NCBI RefSeq assembly: GCF_003417065.2
Contig: NZ_QVLT01000020.1
Coordinates: 1 to 64,000, forward strand
Direction: 5' to 3'
Origin: Hymenobacter lapidiphilus
GTDB taxonomy: Bacteria; Bacteroidota; Bacteroidia; Cytophagales; Hymenobacteraceae
Length of the DNA: 64,000 nucleotides
Part shown: positions 20,550 through 29,549 of the stretch, in pieces
How positions within the stretch are numbered: position 1 is the first letter of the stretch
Layout of the letters: every line of letters starts with the position of its first letter
Notes under the pieces: generated by a model
The model's input: the letters and a program-made list of their open reading frames with translations, nothing else
Told to the model about the DNA's origin: nothing
Database searches by the model: none
Made by a program: the position numbers and the translations under genes

Positions 20550-22379
20550 ATGGCAGAACAAGCAGAATTAGTTGACAATTTCGACTGGGACAACGTGGAC
20601 GCTAGCGGCTTCGGTGGTAACTATACCGCCGAGCAGCGTGCCGAAATGGAAGAGATGTACAGCGGTACACTCACCACGGTTCAGGAAGAAGAAGTAGTAA
20701 CCGGCACCGTGGTGGGCATGACCGACCGCGACGTTATCCTGAACATCGGCTTCAAGTCCGATGGTCTGGTGCCCCTGTCGGAATTCCGCGACCTGCCCGA
20801 CCTGAAGGCCGGTGACACCGTCGAGGTATTCATTGAGGAGCAGGAAAACGCCAACGGCCAGCTCATCCTGAGCCGCAAGAAAGCTAAAATCAAGCAGGCT
20901 TGGAAAGCCATCTACGACGCCCTGGAGAACGATTCCGTGCTCGAAGGCGTGGTGAAGCGTCGCACCAAAGGCGGCCTCATCATGGACCTCGACGGCGTAG
21001 AAGCCTTCCTGCCCGGCTCGCAGATTGACGTAAAGCCTATTCGCGACTTCGACATCTATGTGGGTCGCCGCATGGAAGTGAAAGTGGTGAAAATCAACGC
21101 CGCGTTCGACAACGTCGTGGTATCGCACAAAGTGCTCATCGAGAAAGACCTCGAGAAGCAGCGCGAAGCCATCCTCAACAACCTGGAGAAAGGCCAGATT
21201 CTGGAGGGCGTTATCAAGAACATGACCAACTTCGGTGTGTTCATCGACCTCGGCGGCGTCGACGGTCTGCTGCACATCACCGACATCTCGTGGGGCCGCA
21301 TCGCTCACCCGAGCGAAGTATTGCAGCTCGACCAGAAGCTCAATATCGTTGTGCTTGACTTCGACGAAGCCAAGAAGCGTATCAGCCTCGGCCTGAAGCA
21401 GCTGACCCCGCATCCGTGGGATTCGCTGCCCGAGGACATGGGCGTAGGCACCAAGGTGAAGGGCCGCATCGTGAACGTAGCCGACTACGGCGCATTCATG
21501 GAAATTATCCCCGGCGTAGAGGGTCTGATCCACGTGTCGGAAATGAGCTGGAGTCAGCACCTGCGCAACCCGCAGGACTTCATCAAGCAGGGCGACGTAG
21601 TAGAGGCGCAGATTCTGACCCTCGACCGCGAAGACCGTAAGATGAGCCTCGGCATCAAGCAGCTCAGCGAAGACCCATGGACTCGTGGCGACTTCGCCGA
21701 CAAGTACGCCATCGGTACCAACCACAACGGCCTCGTGCGTAACCTGACCAACTTCGGCCTGTTCGTAGAGCTGGAAGAGGGTGTGGATGGCCTCGTGCAC
21801 GTTTCGGACCTGTCGTGGACCAAGAAGATCAAGCACCCATCCGAAATGGTGAAGGTGGGCGACCGTCTGGACGTGGTAGTACTGGAGCTGGACGTGAGCA
21901 ACCGCCGCCTGGCCCTGGGCCACAAGCAGCTGGAGGAAAACCCTTGGGATACGTTCCAGACGGTGTTCACCCCCGGTTCGGTACACACGGCTACCATCAT
22001 CGACAAGAACGACCGTGGTGCGGTGCTCGAGTTGCCTTACGGCATCGAGGGCTTCGCTTACCCCAAGTCGCTCCAGAAGGAGGATGGCTCGATGGCTGAG
22101 AACGGCGAATCGCTCGAATTCCGCGTGATTGAGTTCTCGAAGGACGACCGTCGCGTAGTGCTTTCGCACCAGGCTGTTTACAACAAGCAGGCTGAGGAAG
22201 AAGGCCGCGCTGCCAAGTTCGCCAAGAAGAAGCCGTCGGCTGGTGCCGCTGGTGCTGCTTCGCAGGGCGAAGGCAAGCTGAGCGACATGAAGAAGACCAC
22301 CCCGGCCGAGAAATCGACCCTCGGTGACCTCGACGCCCTGTCGGCTCTGCGCGACAAGATGATGGACAACGAGTCGTAA
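20550..22379 (+). CDS. rpsA: 30S ribosomal protein S1
   Basis: This 609-residue protein has six S1 RNA-binding domains. Repeated motifs include GLVPLSEFRD, GVFIDLGGVDGLLHITDISW, GAFMEIIPGVEGLIHVSEMSW and GLFVELEEGVDGLVHVSDLSW taken in turn. It binds mRNA and helps initiation on the ribosome. The acidic N-terminus (LVDNFDWDNVDASGFGG) and Ala/Lys-rich tail are usual for Bacteroidota. It is monocistronic: a long leader with dyad lies upstream and a strong terminator downstream. Confidence 0.97.
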   Translation: MAEQAELVDNFDWDNVDASGFGGNYTAEQRAEMEEMYSGTLTTVQEEEVVTGTVVGMTDRDVILNIGFKSDGLVPLSEFRDLPDLKAGDTVEVFIEEQENANGQLILSRKKAKIKQAWKAIYDALENDSVLEGVVKRRTKGGLIMDLDGVEAFLPGSQIDVKPIRDFDIYVGRRMEVKVVKINAAFDNVVVSHKVLIEKDLEKQREAILNNLEKGQILEGVIKNMTNFGVFIDLGGVDGLLHITDISWGRIAHPSEVLQLDQKLNIVVLDFDEAKKRISLGLKQLTPHPWDSLPEDMGVGTKVKGRIVNVADYGAFMEIIPGVEGLIHVSEMSWSQHLRNPQDFIKQGDVVEAQILTLDREDRKMSLGIKQLSEDPWTRGDFADKYAIGTNHNGLVRNLTNFGLFVELEEGVDGLVHVSDLSWTKKIKHPSEMVKVGDRLDVVVLELDVSNRRLALGHKQLEENPWDTFQTVFTPGSVHTATIIDKNDRGAVLELPYGIEGFAYPKSLQKEDGSMAENGESLEFRVIEFSKDDRRVVLSHQAVYNKQAEEEGRAAKFAKKKPSAGAAGAASQGEGKLSDMKKTTPAEKSTLGDLDALSALRDKMMDNES

Positions 22380-22407
22380 GCCCTCCGGCTTATCGGCAAG
22401 TGAATAG

Positions 22408-22443
22408 GAGAGGCCCCGGCGCAAGTCGGGGCCTCTCTTTTTT
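22408..22443 (+). terminator. rpsA terminator
   Basis: GAGAGGCCCCG (22408-22418) pairs with CGGGGCCTCTC (22427-22437), followed by T6. Confidence 0.9.
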
Positions 22444-22458
22444 GGATTATCGGTGAGG

Positions 22459-22558
22459 GAACGTCATTCAGAGCGCAGCGAAGAATCTCGCGTGTCGTCG
22501 TTGAAGCTCTTTGCAACATCAGCACGCGTCATTCTCCGCTGCGCGCTGAATGACGTTC
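22459..22558. repeat. intergenic palindromic element, GTCATTCTGAG family
   Basis: Arms begin GAACGTCATTCAGAGCGCAG and end CTGAATGACGTTC, with a ~30-bp unpaired centre. The sequence is close to the copies at 28332 and 61648. Confidence 0.85.
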
Positions 22559-22641
22559 TCCCTTAACCCCCGTTCCTTGAAAAAAGAAGCCACACGTCGC
22601 CAACGACTTACCCGCACCCGTCCTGAAAAAAGCACCTTCAC

Positions 22642-22673
22642 TTTGGCACACGTCGGATTAAGCCGTATGTTTG
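22642..22673 (+). promoter_or_regulatory. consensus Bacteroidota promoter of tRNA-Cys
   Basis: TTTG (22642-22645), a 20-bp spacer, then TATGTTTG (22666-22673) give both the -33 and -7 elements. Transcription should start about 10 bp before the tRNA. Confidence 0.75.
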
Positions 22674-22691
22674 CATCCTCAAAGCCCTCAT

Positions 22692-22762
22692 GGTGACGTG
22701 ACCGAGCGGCTAGGTAGAGGTCTGCAAAACCTCCTACGGCGGTTCGAATCCGCCCGTCACCT
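22692..22762 (+). tRNA. tRNA-Cys (GCA)
   Basis: This 71-nt cloverleaf has acceptor arms GGTGACG and CGTCACC with discriminator T. The D arm contains GAGCGGCTAGGTA. The anticodon arm is AGGTCTGCAAAACCT with anticodon GCA. The T arm is GCGGTTCGAATCCGC. CCA is not encoded. A consensus promoter lies upstream and a hairpin terminator downstream. Confidence 0.95.
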
Positions 22763-22783
22763 CTCTTTTTTGCTCATTGCCTG

Positions 22784-22816
22784 AACCCCGGTTGATTCGT
22801 TTCAATCGGGGTTTTT
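22784..22816 (+). terminator. terminator after tRNA-Cys
   Basis: AACCCCGGTTGA pairs with TCAATCGGGGTT around a short loop, followed by T6. Confidence 0.8.
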
Positions 22817-22992
22817 TGCGCCGACATGAAACCGGCGGGCAGCAGAGGCAATTAAGTTGGGGGCTGCCGTGCAGCTACTCCTTTTCGGAGCGGAATTTAG
22901 CGCCCCGGTTGTAGTTAACCCGTGCATTATCCTTACATTCCGTTCCTGCGTAGAACGCGCACCAACTCGTCTTCTCTCTTCTCTTTCTCTTT

Positions 22993-23439
22993 ATGAAAAT
23001 TGTGAACCTGCGCACTATGCGCGGCCCCAGCTTCTGGTCTGTTAAGCATTACCGTTTGATTGTAATGAAAGTGGATTTGGAGGGTCTGGCCGACAAATGG
23101 TCGAGCAGCATTCCGGCGCTGGCCGAGCAGCTACCCCGGCTGCTGCCCCGGCTGACCGATGCGCCACCCTCCGACGCGGATAAGGCTATACTAAAGAAAC
23201 CCCCGCTTACCGCCGAGCAGCTCACCGACGGCGAACCACTGGGCTACGTGCTGCAGCACGTTGCCCTGGCCCTGCAGCGCACGGCCGGCATGCCCGTGTT
23301 CTGGGGCAAGTCGTACCCGGCCGAGCACGAGCCGGGGGTGGAGTTTGTGGTGTTTGCTTACCAGGAAGAGCGGGCGGGCCGCATGGCTGCCGAGGCCGCC
23401 GTGCAGCTCGTTGATGATATCTGCCAGGCCGGCCAGTAA
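22993..23439 (+). CDS. cphA: cyanophycin synthetase, N-terminal segment (frameshifted from the rest)
   Basis: The 148-residue frame is the N-terminal domain of cyanophycin synthetase: MKIVNLRTMRGPSFWSVKHY, then YVLQHVALALQRTAGMPV and VEFVVFAYQEERAGRMAAEA. It ends CQAGQ then TAA at 23437, exactly where the family continues without a break. The continuation (SIERTIEELHEIREEEFFG) is present in another frame from 23439. Adding one G to the CAG-TA at 23435-23437 would read CQAGQVSIERT. So one base is missing, by mutation or by sequencing error. Confidence 0.88.
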   Translation: MKIVNLRTMRGPSFWSVKHYRLIVMKVDLEGLADKWSSSIPALAEQLPRLLPRLTDAPPSDADKAILKKPPLTAEQLTDGEPLGYVLQHVALALQRTAGMPVFWGKSYPAEHEPGVEFVVFAYQEERAGRMAAEAAVQLVDDICQAGQ

Positions 23440-25634
23440 GCATCGAGCGCACGATTGAGGAGCTGCACGAAATCCGGGAAGAAGAGTTCTTCGGACCCAG
23501 TACCTGGAGCATCGTATCGGAGGCTGCCTCGCGCAACATCCCGTACATCCAGCTTAAAAACAGCAGCATCATTCAGTTGGGCTATGGCGTCAACCAGAAG
23601 CGCATCTGGGCTACTACCACCAGCTACACCAGCCATGCCAGCGTGGAGGTAGCCGGCAATAAAAACCGCACCAAGGCCATGCTCGACGCGGCCGGCGTGC
23701 CTGTTCCCAACGGCACCACCGTGTATTCGGAAGACGAATTGCGTGAGGCCATTGAGGAGCTGGGCTTCCCGATCGTCACCAAACCGCTCAATGGCAACCA
23801 CGGTCGCGGGGCCACCATTGGTATTAAGAGCTGGGTGGAAGCCGTAGAAGGCTTTAAAGCTGCCCGTGAGCACTCGCGGGCCGTAATTGTAGAGCAACTG
23901 GTGCAGGGCCACGACTTCCGGCTGCTGGTGGTAAACGGCAAGCTGATTGCCGCTGCCAGGCGCACCCCGGCCGCCGTAACCGGCGACGGCCAGCACACCA
24001 TTCAGCAGCTGATTGACAAAGTAAACGAAGACCCGCGCCGGGGGGTAGGCCACGAGAAAGTGCTTACCAGCATCAAGGCCGACCAGCACACCCAGGACCT
24101 ACTGCTCACCCAAAGCCTGACGCTGGATTCGGTGCTGCCTGCCGGGCAGGAGCTGTACCTGAAAACCACGGCCAATATCAGCACTGGCGGCACGGCCACC
24201 GATGTAACCGACCTGGTGCACCCGTACAACGTGCTGATGGCCGAGCGCGTGGCCGGCATCGTGGGCCTCGATATCTGCGGCATCGATCTGCTGACTTCCG
24301 ATATTGCCATTCCGCTAAACGAAACCCGCGGCGCAGTTATCGAAGTAAATGCTGCCCCCGGCTTCCGGATGCACATCTCGCCCACCCAGGGGCTGGCCCG
24401 CAACGTGGCTGCTCCGGTTGTCGACATGCTGTTTCCGGCAGGTAGCAAATCCCGGATTCCGATTTTTGCCGTTACGGGCACCAATGGTAAAACCACCACT
24501 ACGCTGCTGCTGGCGCACATTGTAGCTGCCAAAGGCTATAAAGTGGGCCACACTACCACCAACGGCATCTACATACAGGGAGTGCAGCTGCAGAGCGGCG
24601 ACTGTACCGGCGGCCAGAGTGCCGAGTTTGTACTGAAGGACCCTACGGTAAACTTCGCGGTCCTCGAAACGGCCCGCGGCGGCATGCTGCGCTCGGGCCT
24701 GGGTTTCCACACCTGCGACGTGGCCATTGTAACCAATGTAGCCGCCGACCACCTGGGCATGCGTGATATTTACACCGTGGAGGATATGGCGGCCGTGAAG
24801 GGCGTGCTGCCGCGCACGGTGCGCAAAAACGGCTGGGCTGTACTCAACGCCGACGACGACCTGGTGTATGCCATGCGTGAAAAGCTCGACTGCCGGGTGG
24901 CCCTGTTTAGTATGAACGAGCACAGCCCCCGCATTCGTGAGCACGCCGAGCATGGCGGGCTGGCCGCGGTGTACGAGGAAGGATATATTTCCATCTATAA
25001 AAACAGCTACAAACTGCGCATCGATCGGGCGGCAGAGTTCCCGGTCACGTTTGGTGGACGGGCAACCTTCAACATCGAAAACGCCATGGCCGCTGCTTTG
25101 GCCTGTTACTGCTACGGATTCGAAAAGGACGAAATCAAGCAGGCACTCCGCACGTTTGTGCCTTCGGGCGTGAAAACGCCGGGCCGAATGAACGTGTACA
25201 AGTTCCCGCAGTTCGAGGTGATTGTGGACTATGCCCACAATGCCCACGGTATGGAGAAGTTTGCCCAGTTTCTGGAAGCCACCGAAGCCACCCACAAAGT
25301 AGGGGTGATTTCGGGCCTCGGCGACCGGCGCGACGAAGACACGCTGGCGTTTGCCCGGATTGTGGGCCGTGTGTTCGATGAGGTAGTGTTGCGCCAGGAC
25401 CGCGACCTACGCGGTAAAACGGCTGAGGAGCTGCGCGAGCTGATGACGGAGGGCCTGCGCCTCGACGCCCCCGATATTATCATCACCTACATCGAAAACG
25501 AGATGGAAGCCATGGACCACGTGCTGCATACTGCCCGGCCCGGTTCGCTGATAGCCATGTTCACCGAAGACATCAAATCGACGCTGCAGAAGCTCGACGA
25601 GTTTGAGGCGCAGATTGCCACGAACCACGGATAA
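23439..25634 (+). CDS. cphA: cyanophycin synthetase, main part (ATP-grasp and Mur-ligase domains)
   Basis: This frame continues the N-terminal segment and has no start codon at its upstream edge. If the protein is really split, TTG 23577 or a later codon would have to serve. An ATP-grasp domain comes first (QLGYGVNQKRIW, KPLNGNHGRGATIGI, VIEVNAAPGFRMHI). A Mur-ligase domain follows, with P-loop VTGTNGKTTTTLLLAH and VDYAHNAHGMEKFA. Together with the first segment the protein is ~880 residues, the normal CphA1 size. CphA polymerises Asp and Arg into cyanophycin, a nitrogen store. No cyanophycinase gene lies in the window. Both halves keep their active-site motifs, which argues for a recent lesion or an error. 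Confidence 0.9.
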   Translation, partial: SIERTIEELHEIREEEFFGPSTWSIVSEAASRNIPYIQLKNSSIIQLGYGVNQKRIWATTTSYTSHASVEVAGNKNRTKAMLDAAGVPVPNGTTVYSEDELREAIEELGFPIVTKPLNGNHGRGATIGIKSWVEAVEGFKAAREHSRAVIVEQLVQGHDFRLLVVNGKLIAAARRTPAAVTGDGQHTIQQLIDKVNEDPRRGVGHEKVLTSIKADQHTQDLLLTQSLTLDSVLPAGQELYLKTTANISTGGTATDVTDLVHPYNVLMAERVAGIVGLDICGIDLLTSDIAIPLNETRGAVIEVNAAPGFRMHISPTQGLARNVAAPVVDMLFPAGSKSRIPIFAVTGTNGKTTTTLLLAHIVAAKGYKVGHTTTNGIYIQGVQLQSGDCTGGQSAEFVLKDPTVNFAVLETARGGMLRSGLGFHTCDVAIVTNVAADHLGMRDIYTVEDMAAVKGVLPRTVRKNGWAVLNADDDLVYAMREKLDCRVALFSMNEHSPRIREHAEHGGLAAVYEEGYISIYKNSYKLRIDRAAEFPVTFGGRATFNIENAMAAALACYCYGFEKDEIKQALRTFVPSGVKTPGRMNVYKFPQFEVIVDYAHNAHGMEKFAQFLEATEATHKVGVISGLGDRRDEDTLAFARIVGRVFDEVVLRQDRDLRGKTAEELRELMTEGLRLDAPDIIITYIENEMEAMDHVLHTARPGSLIAMFTEDIKSTLQKLDEFEAQIATNHG

Positions 25635-25660
25635 GCCACCCCGGACTTCCCGGATTCTGT

Positions 25661-25704
25661 AGTCAAAAAAAGAGCCGCCTCGTTAGGGGCGGCTCTTTTT
25701 TTGA
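25661..25704. terminator. bidirectional terminator between cphA and the coiled-coil gene
   Basis: GAGCCGCC (25672-25679) pairs with GGCGGCTC (25688-25695), with A7 before and T7 after. The outer GTCA/TGAC extends the symmetry. Confidence 0.9.
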
Positions 25705-25764
25705 CTACGCGTCTGGCTCGGAGTTGACAACCGGGCCAGTTACAACGCTTGTAATTCGGTAGTG

Positions 25765-26712
25765 CTACTTAAGCGTGAAGGTGGTTTTGCCAATCAGCAC
25801 GCCGCCTTCATATAGCTCAACGGTGTGCAGGCCGGTTTTGTAGGCTGCTCCCTTGGCGTAGGTGAATTGCACCGGCTGGCGGGTGTTGTCGTACACGATG
25901 TCCTGCTTGGCAGTATAGAATGCCTCGGAGCCGTCAATCATGAACGTGCCACCGCCGGTGCTCAGGTTGTAGAGCGCGGCGCCATCAGGCTCAATCAGGC
26001 GCATCATGATTTCCTTGGTTTCCTTCGGCGACACATCGTTGCGGGCCAGGTTAAAGGTTACCTTGACTTTCTCTACCCGCTTGGCCTTGAACTCGTTATC
26101 GGTGTCTTCTTTTTCCTTGTCGCGGCTGTTAACCACGTTAACGCGGATGTTCTCAGCCTGCAGGCGCGAGGCCACGGCCACCTTCTGGCTCAGTTCCTGG
26201 TTGGAGCGCACTACCGACGAAATAGTATCGGTCAGCTTGTTCTGGCGCTCTTTAAGGGTGGTGGTTTCGGTGTAAAGCGCTTCGTTGTCGGCCTTAAGCT
26301 GGACGATTTCCTCGTCTTTCTTGCGCAGCTGGGTTTCAAAGTTGGCAGCCCGCTGCTTGAAGCGACGCTGTTCGGATACGCTAAAGCTGCTGGCCCGGAA
26401 GGAGCGGAGCTTGAGCAGGTCGGAGTTGATCTGGGCCAGCTTGGCTACCAGCGAGTCGTTGGCGAGGCCCATGCCCTGCACTTCCTGGCTCTGGCGCTCA
26501 TAATCGGCTTTCAGCGACTCGTACTGCTTGATCTGGTCTTCGAGCTTGGCGTCCTTGCTCACCACATCGGCCTGAAGCATTTCGTTCTGCTTGCTCTTCT
26601 GCTGGTTCATGTAGAACAGAAAGCCATTGATGCCCAGCAGCACCAGAACGAGGGCCCCAATCAATAGCAGACGGTTATTGTTCTTCGGTTCGGGGCTCTG
26701 ATCTTGTTCCAT
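25765..26712 (-). CDS. membrane-anchored coiled-coil protein, Bacteroidota hypothetical
   Basis: This 315-residue protein has a short acidic N-terminus and one transmembrane helix (~15-34, LLLIGALVLVLLGINGFLFY). A long periplasmic coiled coil follows (~36-205, e.g. LKADYERQSQEVQGMG, IVQLKADNEALYTETTTLKE). The C-terminal beta domain reads VEKVKVTFNLARNDVSPKETKEIMMRLIEP, here split as KVKVTFNLARND and KEIMMRLIEPDG. The function is unknown. It resembles other envelope-spanning scaffold proteins and stands alone. Confidence 0.85.
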   Translation of the reverse strand: MEQDQSPEPKNNNRLLLIGALVLVLLGINGFLFYMNQQKSKQNEMLQADVVSKDAKLEDQIKQYESLKADYERQSQEVQGMGLANDSLVAKLAQINSDLLKLRSFRASSFSVSEQRRFKQRAANFETQLRKKDEEIVQLKADNEALYTETTTLKERQNKLTDTISSVVRSNQELSQKVAVASRLQAENIRVNVVNSRDKEKEDTDNEFKAKRVEKVKVTFNLARNDVSPKETKEIMMRLIEPDGAALYNLSTGGGTFMIDGSEAFYTAKQDIVYDNTRQPVQFTYAKGAAYKTGLHTVELYEGGVLIGKTTFTLK

Positions 26713-26825
26713 AGAGAAAGGGGTTTGGTGGAGGTCCAGACAGTCCGGACGCGGTAGTACCTTTAAGGCAAGAATAACCGAGTTTGGTACCCCGGCAAGT
26801 GCCGAAGGTACAACCCCGCCACGAA

Positions 26826-27443
26826 ATGCAGCCTGTCCCGTCTCTTGATACCGCCTACTGGCAGCAGCGCTACGAAATCGGCCAGACTGGCTGGGATGCG
26901 GGGGGGATAACGCCCCCGCTGCGCGAATATTTCAATCAGTTGGGTCCGCCCGACTCGCGGCGCATCCTCATTCCGGGGGCCGGCCGCGGCTACGAGGCCG
27001 AATACCTGCACCGCGCCGGCTGGCCCGGGGTGTTCGTAGCCGACCTCGCCCCGGCGGCCCTGGAGGCCCTGCAGGCCCGCGTACCCGGCTTCCCGGCGGC
27101 CCATCTGCTGCTGGCCGACTTCTTTGCCCTGGAACCTGCTCCGCCTTTCGACCTCATCGTGGAGCAAACCTTCTTCTGCGCCCTCGACCCCGCCCTGCGG
27201 CCCGCCTACACCCGCCAGTGCGCCCGGCTGCTGCGGCCCGGCGGTACGCTTATGGGCCTGCTCTTCGATACCGAGTTTGCCCAGGCCGGCCCGCCCTTCG
27301 GCGGCTCGCGCGAGGAGTACCGGGCCTACTTCGAGCCCTGGTTCGATTTCGGGCACTTCGCTGCCGCCACCAACTCGCTGCCGCCCCGCCAGGGCCGGGA
27401 GCTGTTTATCTGTTTGAAAAGGAAGGCAACGCTGCCCGAATAG
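26826..27443 (+). CDS. SAM-dependent methyltransferase, TPMT-like
   Basis: This 205-residue protein starts at MQPVPSLDTAYWQQRYEIGQ. An in-frame Met 14 codons earlier is less likely. The start WQQRYEIGQTGWDAGGITPP and the SAM motif RRILIPGAGRGYEAEYLH are typical of the thiopurine S-methyltransferase (TPMT) family. FDLIVEQTFFCALDP is motif II. It methylates small thiol or halide acceptors; the substrate cannot be told. A TACCTTTA element lies ~65 bp upstream. Confidence 0.87.
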   Translation: MQPVPSLDTAYWQQRYEIGQTGWDAGGITPPLREYFNQLGPPDSRRILIPGAGRGYEAEYLHRAGWPGVFVADLAPAALEALQARVPGFPAAHLLLADFFALEPAPPFDLIVEQTFFCALDPALRPAYTRQCARLLRPGGTLMGLLFDTEFAQAGPPFGGSREEYRAYFEPWFDFGHFAAATNSLPPRQGRELFICLKRKATLPE

Positions 27444-27493
27444 CTGAACAAACCAGTTCTCCTTACTCTCTCCGTCCTTAAATATCCAAGCTC

Positions 27494-28318
27494 ATGCTAG
27501 AAGCCCTTGCCAACGTACTGCCGCACTTCCGTAATACCAATTCCGGTCAGTTTTTTCTGATGGCCGGCCCCTGCGTGATTGAGGGCGAGGATATGGCGCT
27601 GCGCATTGCCGAGCGCATCCAGCATATCACCGACAAGCTCCAGATTCCCTTCATCTTCAAAGGCTCTTACCGCAAGGCCAACCGCTCGCGCCTCGATTCC
27701 TACACTGGTATTGGCGACGAAAAAGCCCTGCGCATCTTGCAGAAAGTAAGCCGCGAAATCGGCGTGCCCACGGTCACCGATATCCACGAGTCGGGTGAGG
27801 CTGCCATGGCCGCCGAGTACGTGGATGTGCTGCAGATTCCGGCTTTCCTGTGCCGGCAGACCGATTTGCTGGTGGCCGCCGCCCAAACCGGCAAAGTGGT
27901 AAACGTGAAGAAAGGCCAGTTTCTGAACGGCGAGGCCATGCAGTTCGCGGTAGACAAAGTGCGCCAGTCGGGCAACGACAACGTGCTATTGACCGACCGC
28001 GGCAACTCGTTCGGCTACTCCGATCTGGTGGTCGATTTTCGTAACCTGCCCGCCATGCGTGCCTTCGGCGTGCCCGTTATCATGGATGTCACGCACTCGT
28101 TGCAGCGCCCCAACCAGAGCAGCGGCGTAACGGGCGGCCAACCCGCGCTCATCGAAACCATTGCCAAAGCCGCCATTGCCGTGGGCGCCGATGGCCTGTT
28201 CATCGAAACCCACCCCACGCCCGCCACTGCCAAATCCGACGGTGCCAATATGCTGCCCCTCGATCAGCTGGAAGATCTGCTGGTGAAACTGACGCGGGTG
28301 CGGGAGGCGGTTCGTTGA
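27494..28318 (+). CDS. kdsA: 3-deoxy-8-phosphooctulonate synthase (KDO-8-P synthase)
   Basis: This 274-residue enzyme condenses PEP with arabinose 5-phosphate to make KDO 8-phosphate for lipid A-core synthesis. Motifs FLMAGPCVIEGEDMA, FIFKGSYRKANRSRLDSYTG, GVPTVTDIHES, FLCRQTDLLVAAA and LFIETHPTPATAKSDGANM cover the active site. The Asn in YRKANRS marks the metal-independent class by the usual rule. It is downstream of the methyltransferase by 50 bp and may share its transcript. Confidence 0.97.
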   Translation: MLEALANVLPHFRNTNSGQFFLMAGPCVIEGEDMALRIAERIQHITDKLQIPFIFKGSYRKANRSRLDSYTGIGDEKALRILQKVSREIGVPTVTDIHESGEAAMAAEYVDVLQIPAFLCRQTDLLVAAAQTGKVVNVKKGQFLNGEAMQFAVDKVRQSGNDNVLLTDRGNSFGYSDLVVDFRNLPAMRAFGVPVIMDVTHSLQRPNQSSGVTGGQPALIETIAKAAIAVGADGLFIETHPTPATAKSDGANMLPLDQLEDLLVKLTRVREAVR

Positions 28319-28331
28319 GTGGTCAATGAAA

Positions 28332-28431
28332 GAACGTCATTCTGAGCGCAGCGAAGAATCTCGCGTGAATCGTTGAACGGTTGCTACAACGTCAGCACGT
28401 GAGATTCTTCGCTGCGCTCAGAATGACGTTC
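28332..28431. repeat. intergenic palindromic element, GTCATTCTGAG family (best copy)
   Basis: The left arm GAACGTCATTCTGAGCGCAG and its continuation GCGAAGAATCTCGCGTG pair almost perfectly with the right arm over ~40 bp. The centre of about 25 bp is variable. It lies between the ends of two convergent genes. Confidence 0.9.
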
Positions 28432-28447
28432 TTCCCCTAACCCCTCA

Positions 28448-29281
28448 TCAAGCCCCAAAAACCCGAGTGCGCTCCAGCAGCTTGTCCAGTAGGTTATCGA
28501 AGCGCAGGGTGAAATGCTGGCGGGGCAGGCTGGGGCGGAAGAAAACGAGGCCGATGTAGAACAGGTCGACGGTGAGCGTGACCTCGGGGTGCTGGCGGAT
28601 GGCCTCCCAGGCCCGTTCCATTTCGGCCGACCAGTGAATATCGTCGAGTACGAAGACACTATTGGCAGTGCGGTGGGCATTGAGCTGCTCGAAATAGCGC
28701 AGGGTGGGCTCGTAGCGGTGGTTGCCATCGAAGAAGGCAAAATCGACCGGCGCAGGCAGGGCAGCCAGGGCAGGAGCAAGAGTATCATCGAGGTTGCCTT
28801 CGATAAGCGCGACGTTTTTGGCCCCCACGGCCTCGAACGTTTGGCGGGCCACGGCGGCCGTAGCGGGGCAGCCCTCGAAGGTGAGCACCCGGGCCCGCGA
28901 GTCGGCCAGGGCCAAATAGGCGGTGGTGAGGCCCAGCGAAGTGCCCAACTCCACCACGGTGCGGGGCCGGTAGTGGTCGACGAGTCGGAACAGCAGCTGC
29001 CCCAGCTTGGGCGGTTTGGCGGCGGTACGGGCAATGTCGCGCAGGCGGCGCGTGCGGCTTGCTCCGGCCACCCGCGAGCCGGCCCCGAAGTCGCGTACTA
29101 TAATAGCAGTGCCGTCGGCGAGCAGGGCGGCGCGGCGGGCCTCTACGGCCTCGTAGGCAGCAAACCGGCCCGAATGGTTGACGACGTGCGCATACAGCCC
29201 GAATACGAAGGGCGAGTGTAGCCCGTGGGCATTGCCCGAGCGCCCCCAAAAACGGAGGTAGCTAAGAATCTGGAAAAGCAA
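28448..29281 (-). CDS. class I SAM-dependent methyltransferase
   Basis: This 277-residue protein has the SAM motif TVVELGTSLGLTTAYLAL, acidic VLTFEGCP, and DFAFFDGNHRYEPTLRYFEQ. Those fit the Methyltransf_24 / O-methyltransferase-like group. The N-terminal ~90 residues (GNAHGLHSPFVFGLYAHVV) are a conserved Bacteroidota extension. The substrate is unknown. It is not in an obvious operon. Confidence 0.85.
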   Translation of the reverse strand: MLFQILSYLRFWGRSGNAHGLHSPFVFGLYAHVVNHSGRFAAYEAVEARRAALLADGTAIIVRDFGAGSRVAGASRTRRLRDIARTAAKPPKLGQLLFRLVDHYRPRTVVELGTSLGLTTAYLALADSRARVLTFEGCPATAAVARQTFEAVGAKNVALIEGNLDDTLAPALAALPAPVDFAFFDGNHRYEPTLRYFEQLNAHRTANSVFVLDDIHWSAEMERAWEAIRQHPEVTLTVDLFYIGLVFFRPSLPRQHFTLRFDNLLDKLLERTRVFGA

Positions 29282-29343
29282 AGCGCGGTTGCGGAGAATT
29301 GGGTTGAAGCCGGAAAGGTAGAAACCGATTAGTTGATGAGCGC

Positions 29344-29391
29344 GTGGGGGCGGGGCTTAGCTGCGCTGTCCTTCGGTTGCCCCCGCCCGCC
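29344..29391. repeat. intergenic palindromic element, GC-rich family
   Basis: Arms GGGGGCGGGGC and GCCCCCGCCCGCC flank a 22-bp centre. It is the near reverse complement of 15902-15948. It falls in the gap between the methyltransferase and apaG. Confidence 0.75.
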
Positions 29392-29496
29392 ACTCGTACC
29401 ATTCCAACGATTTCGTTCAGCGGCGCAGGGGTGGAGGCCGGCCCCGCCCCGGCGCCGTTCTGCAAACCAATACACCTTCCAAAGCCCCTAATTCAC

Positions 29497-29518
29497 AAAA
29501 AAGCCGCCCGAAGGCGGC
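29497..29518 (-). terminator. apaG terminator
   Basis: GCCGCC CGAA GGCGGC with A6 on the left gives a hairpin plus T6 on the minus strand, 30 bp after the apaG stop. Confidence 0.85.
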
Positions 29519-29549
29519 TGTAGGTATTTCAGAAACAGCGCTGAAAGTG

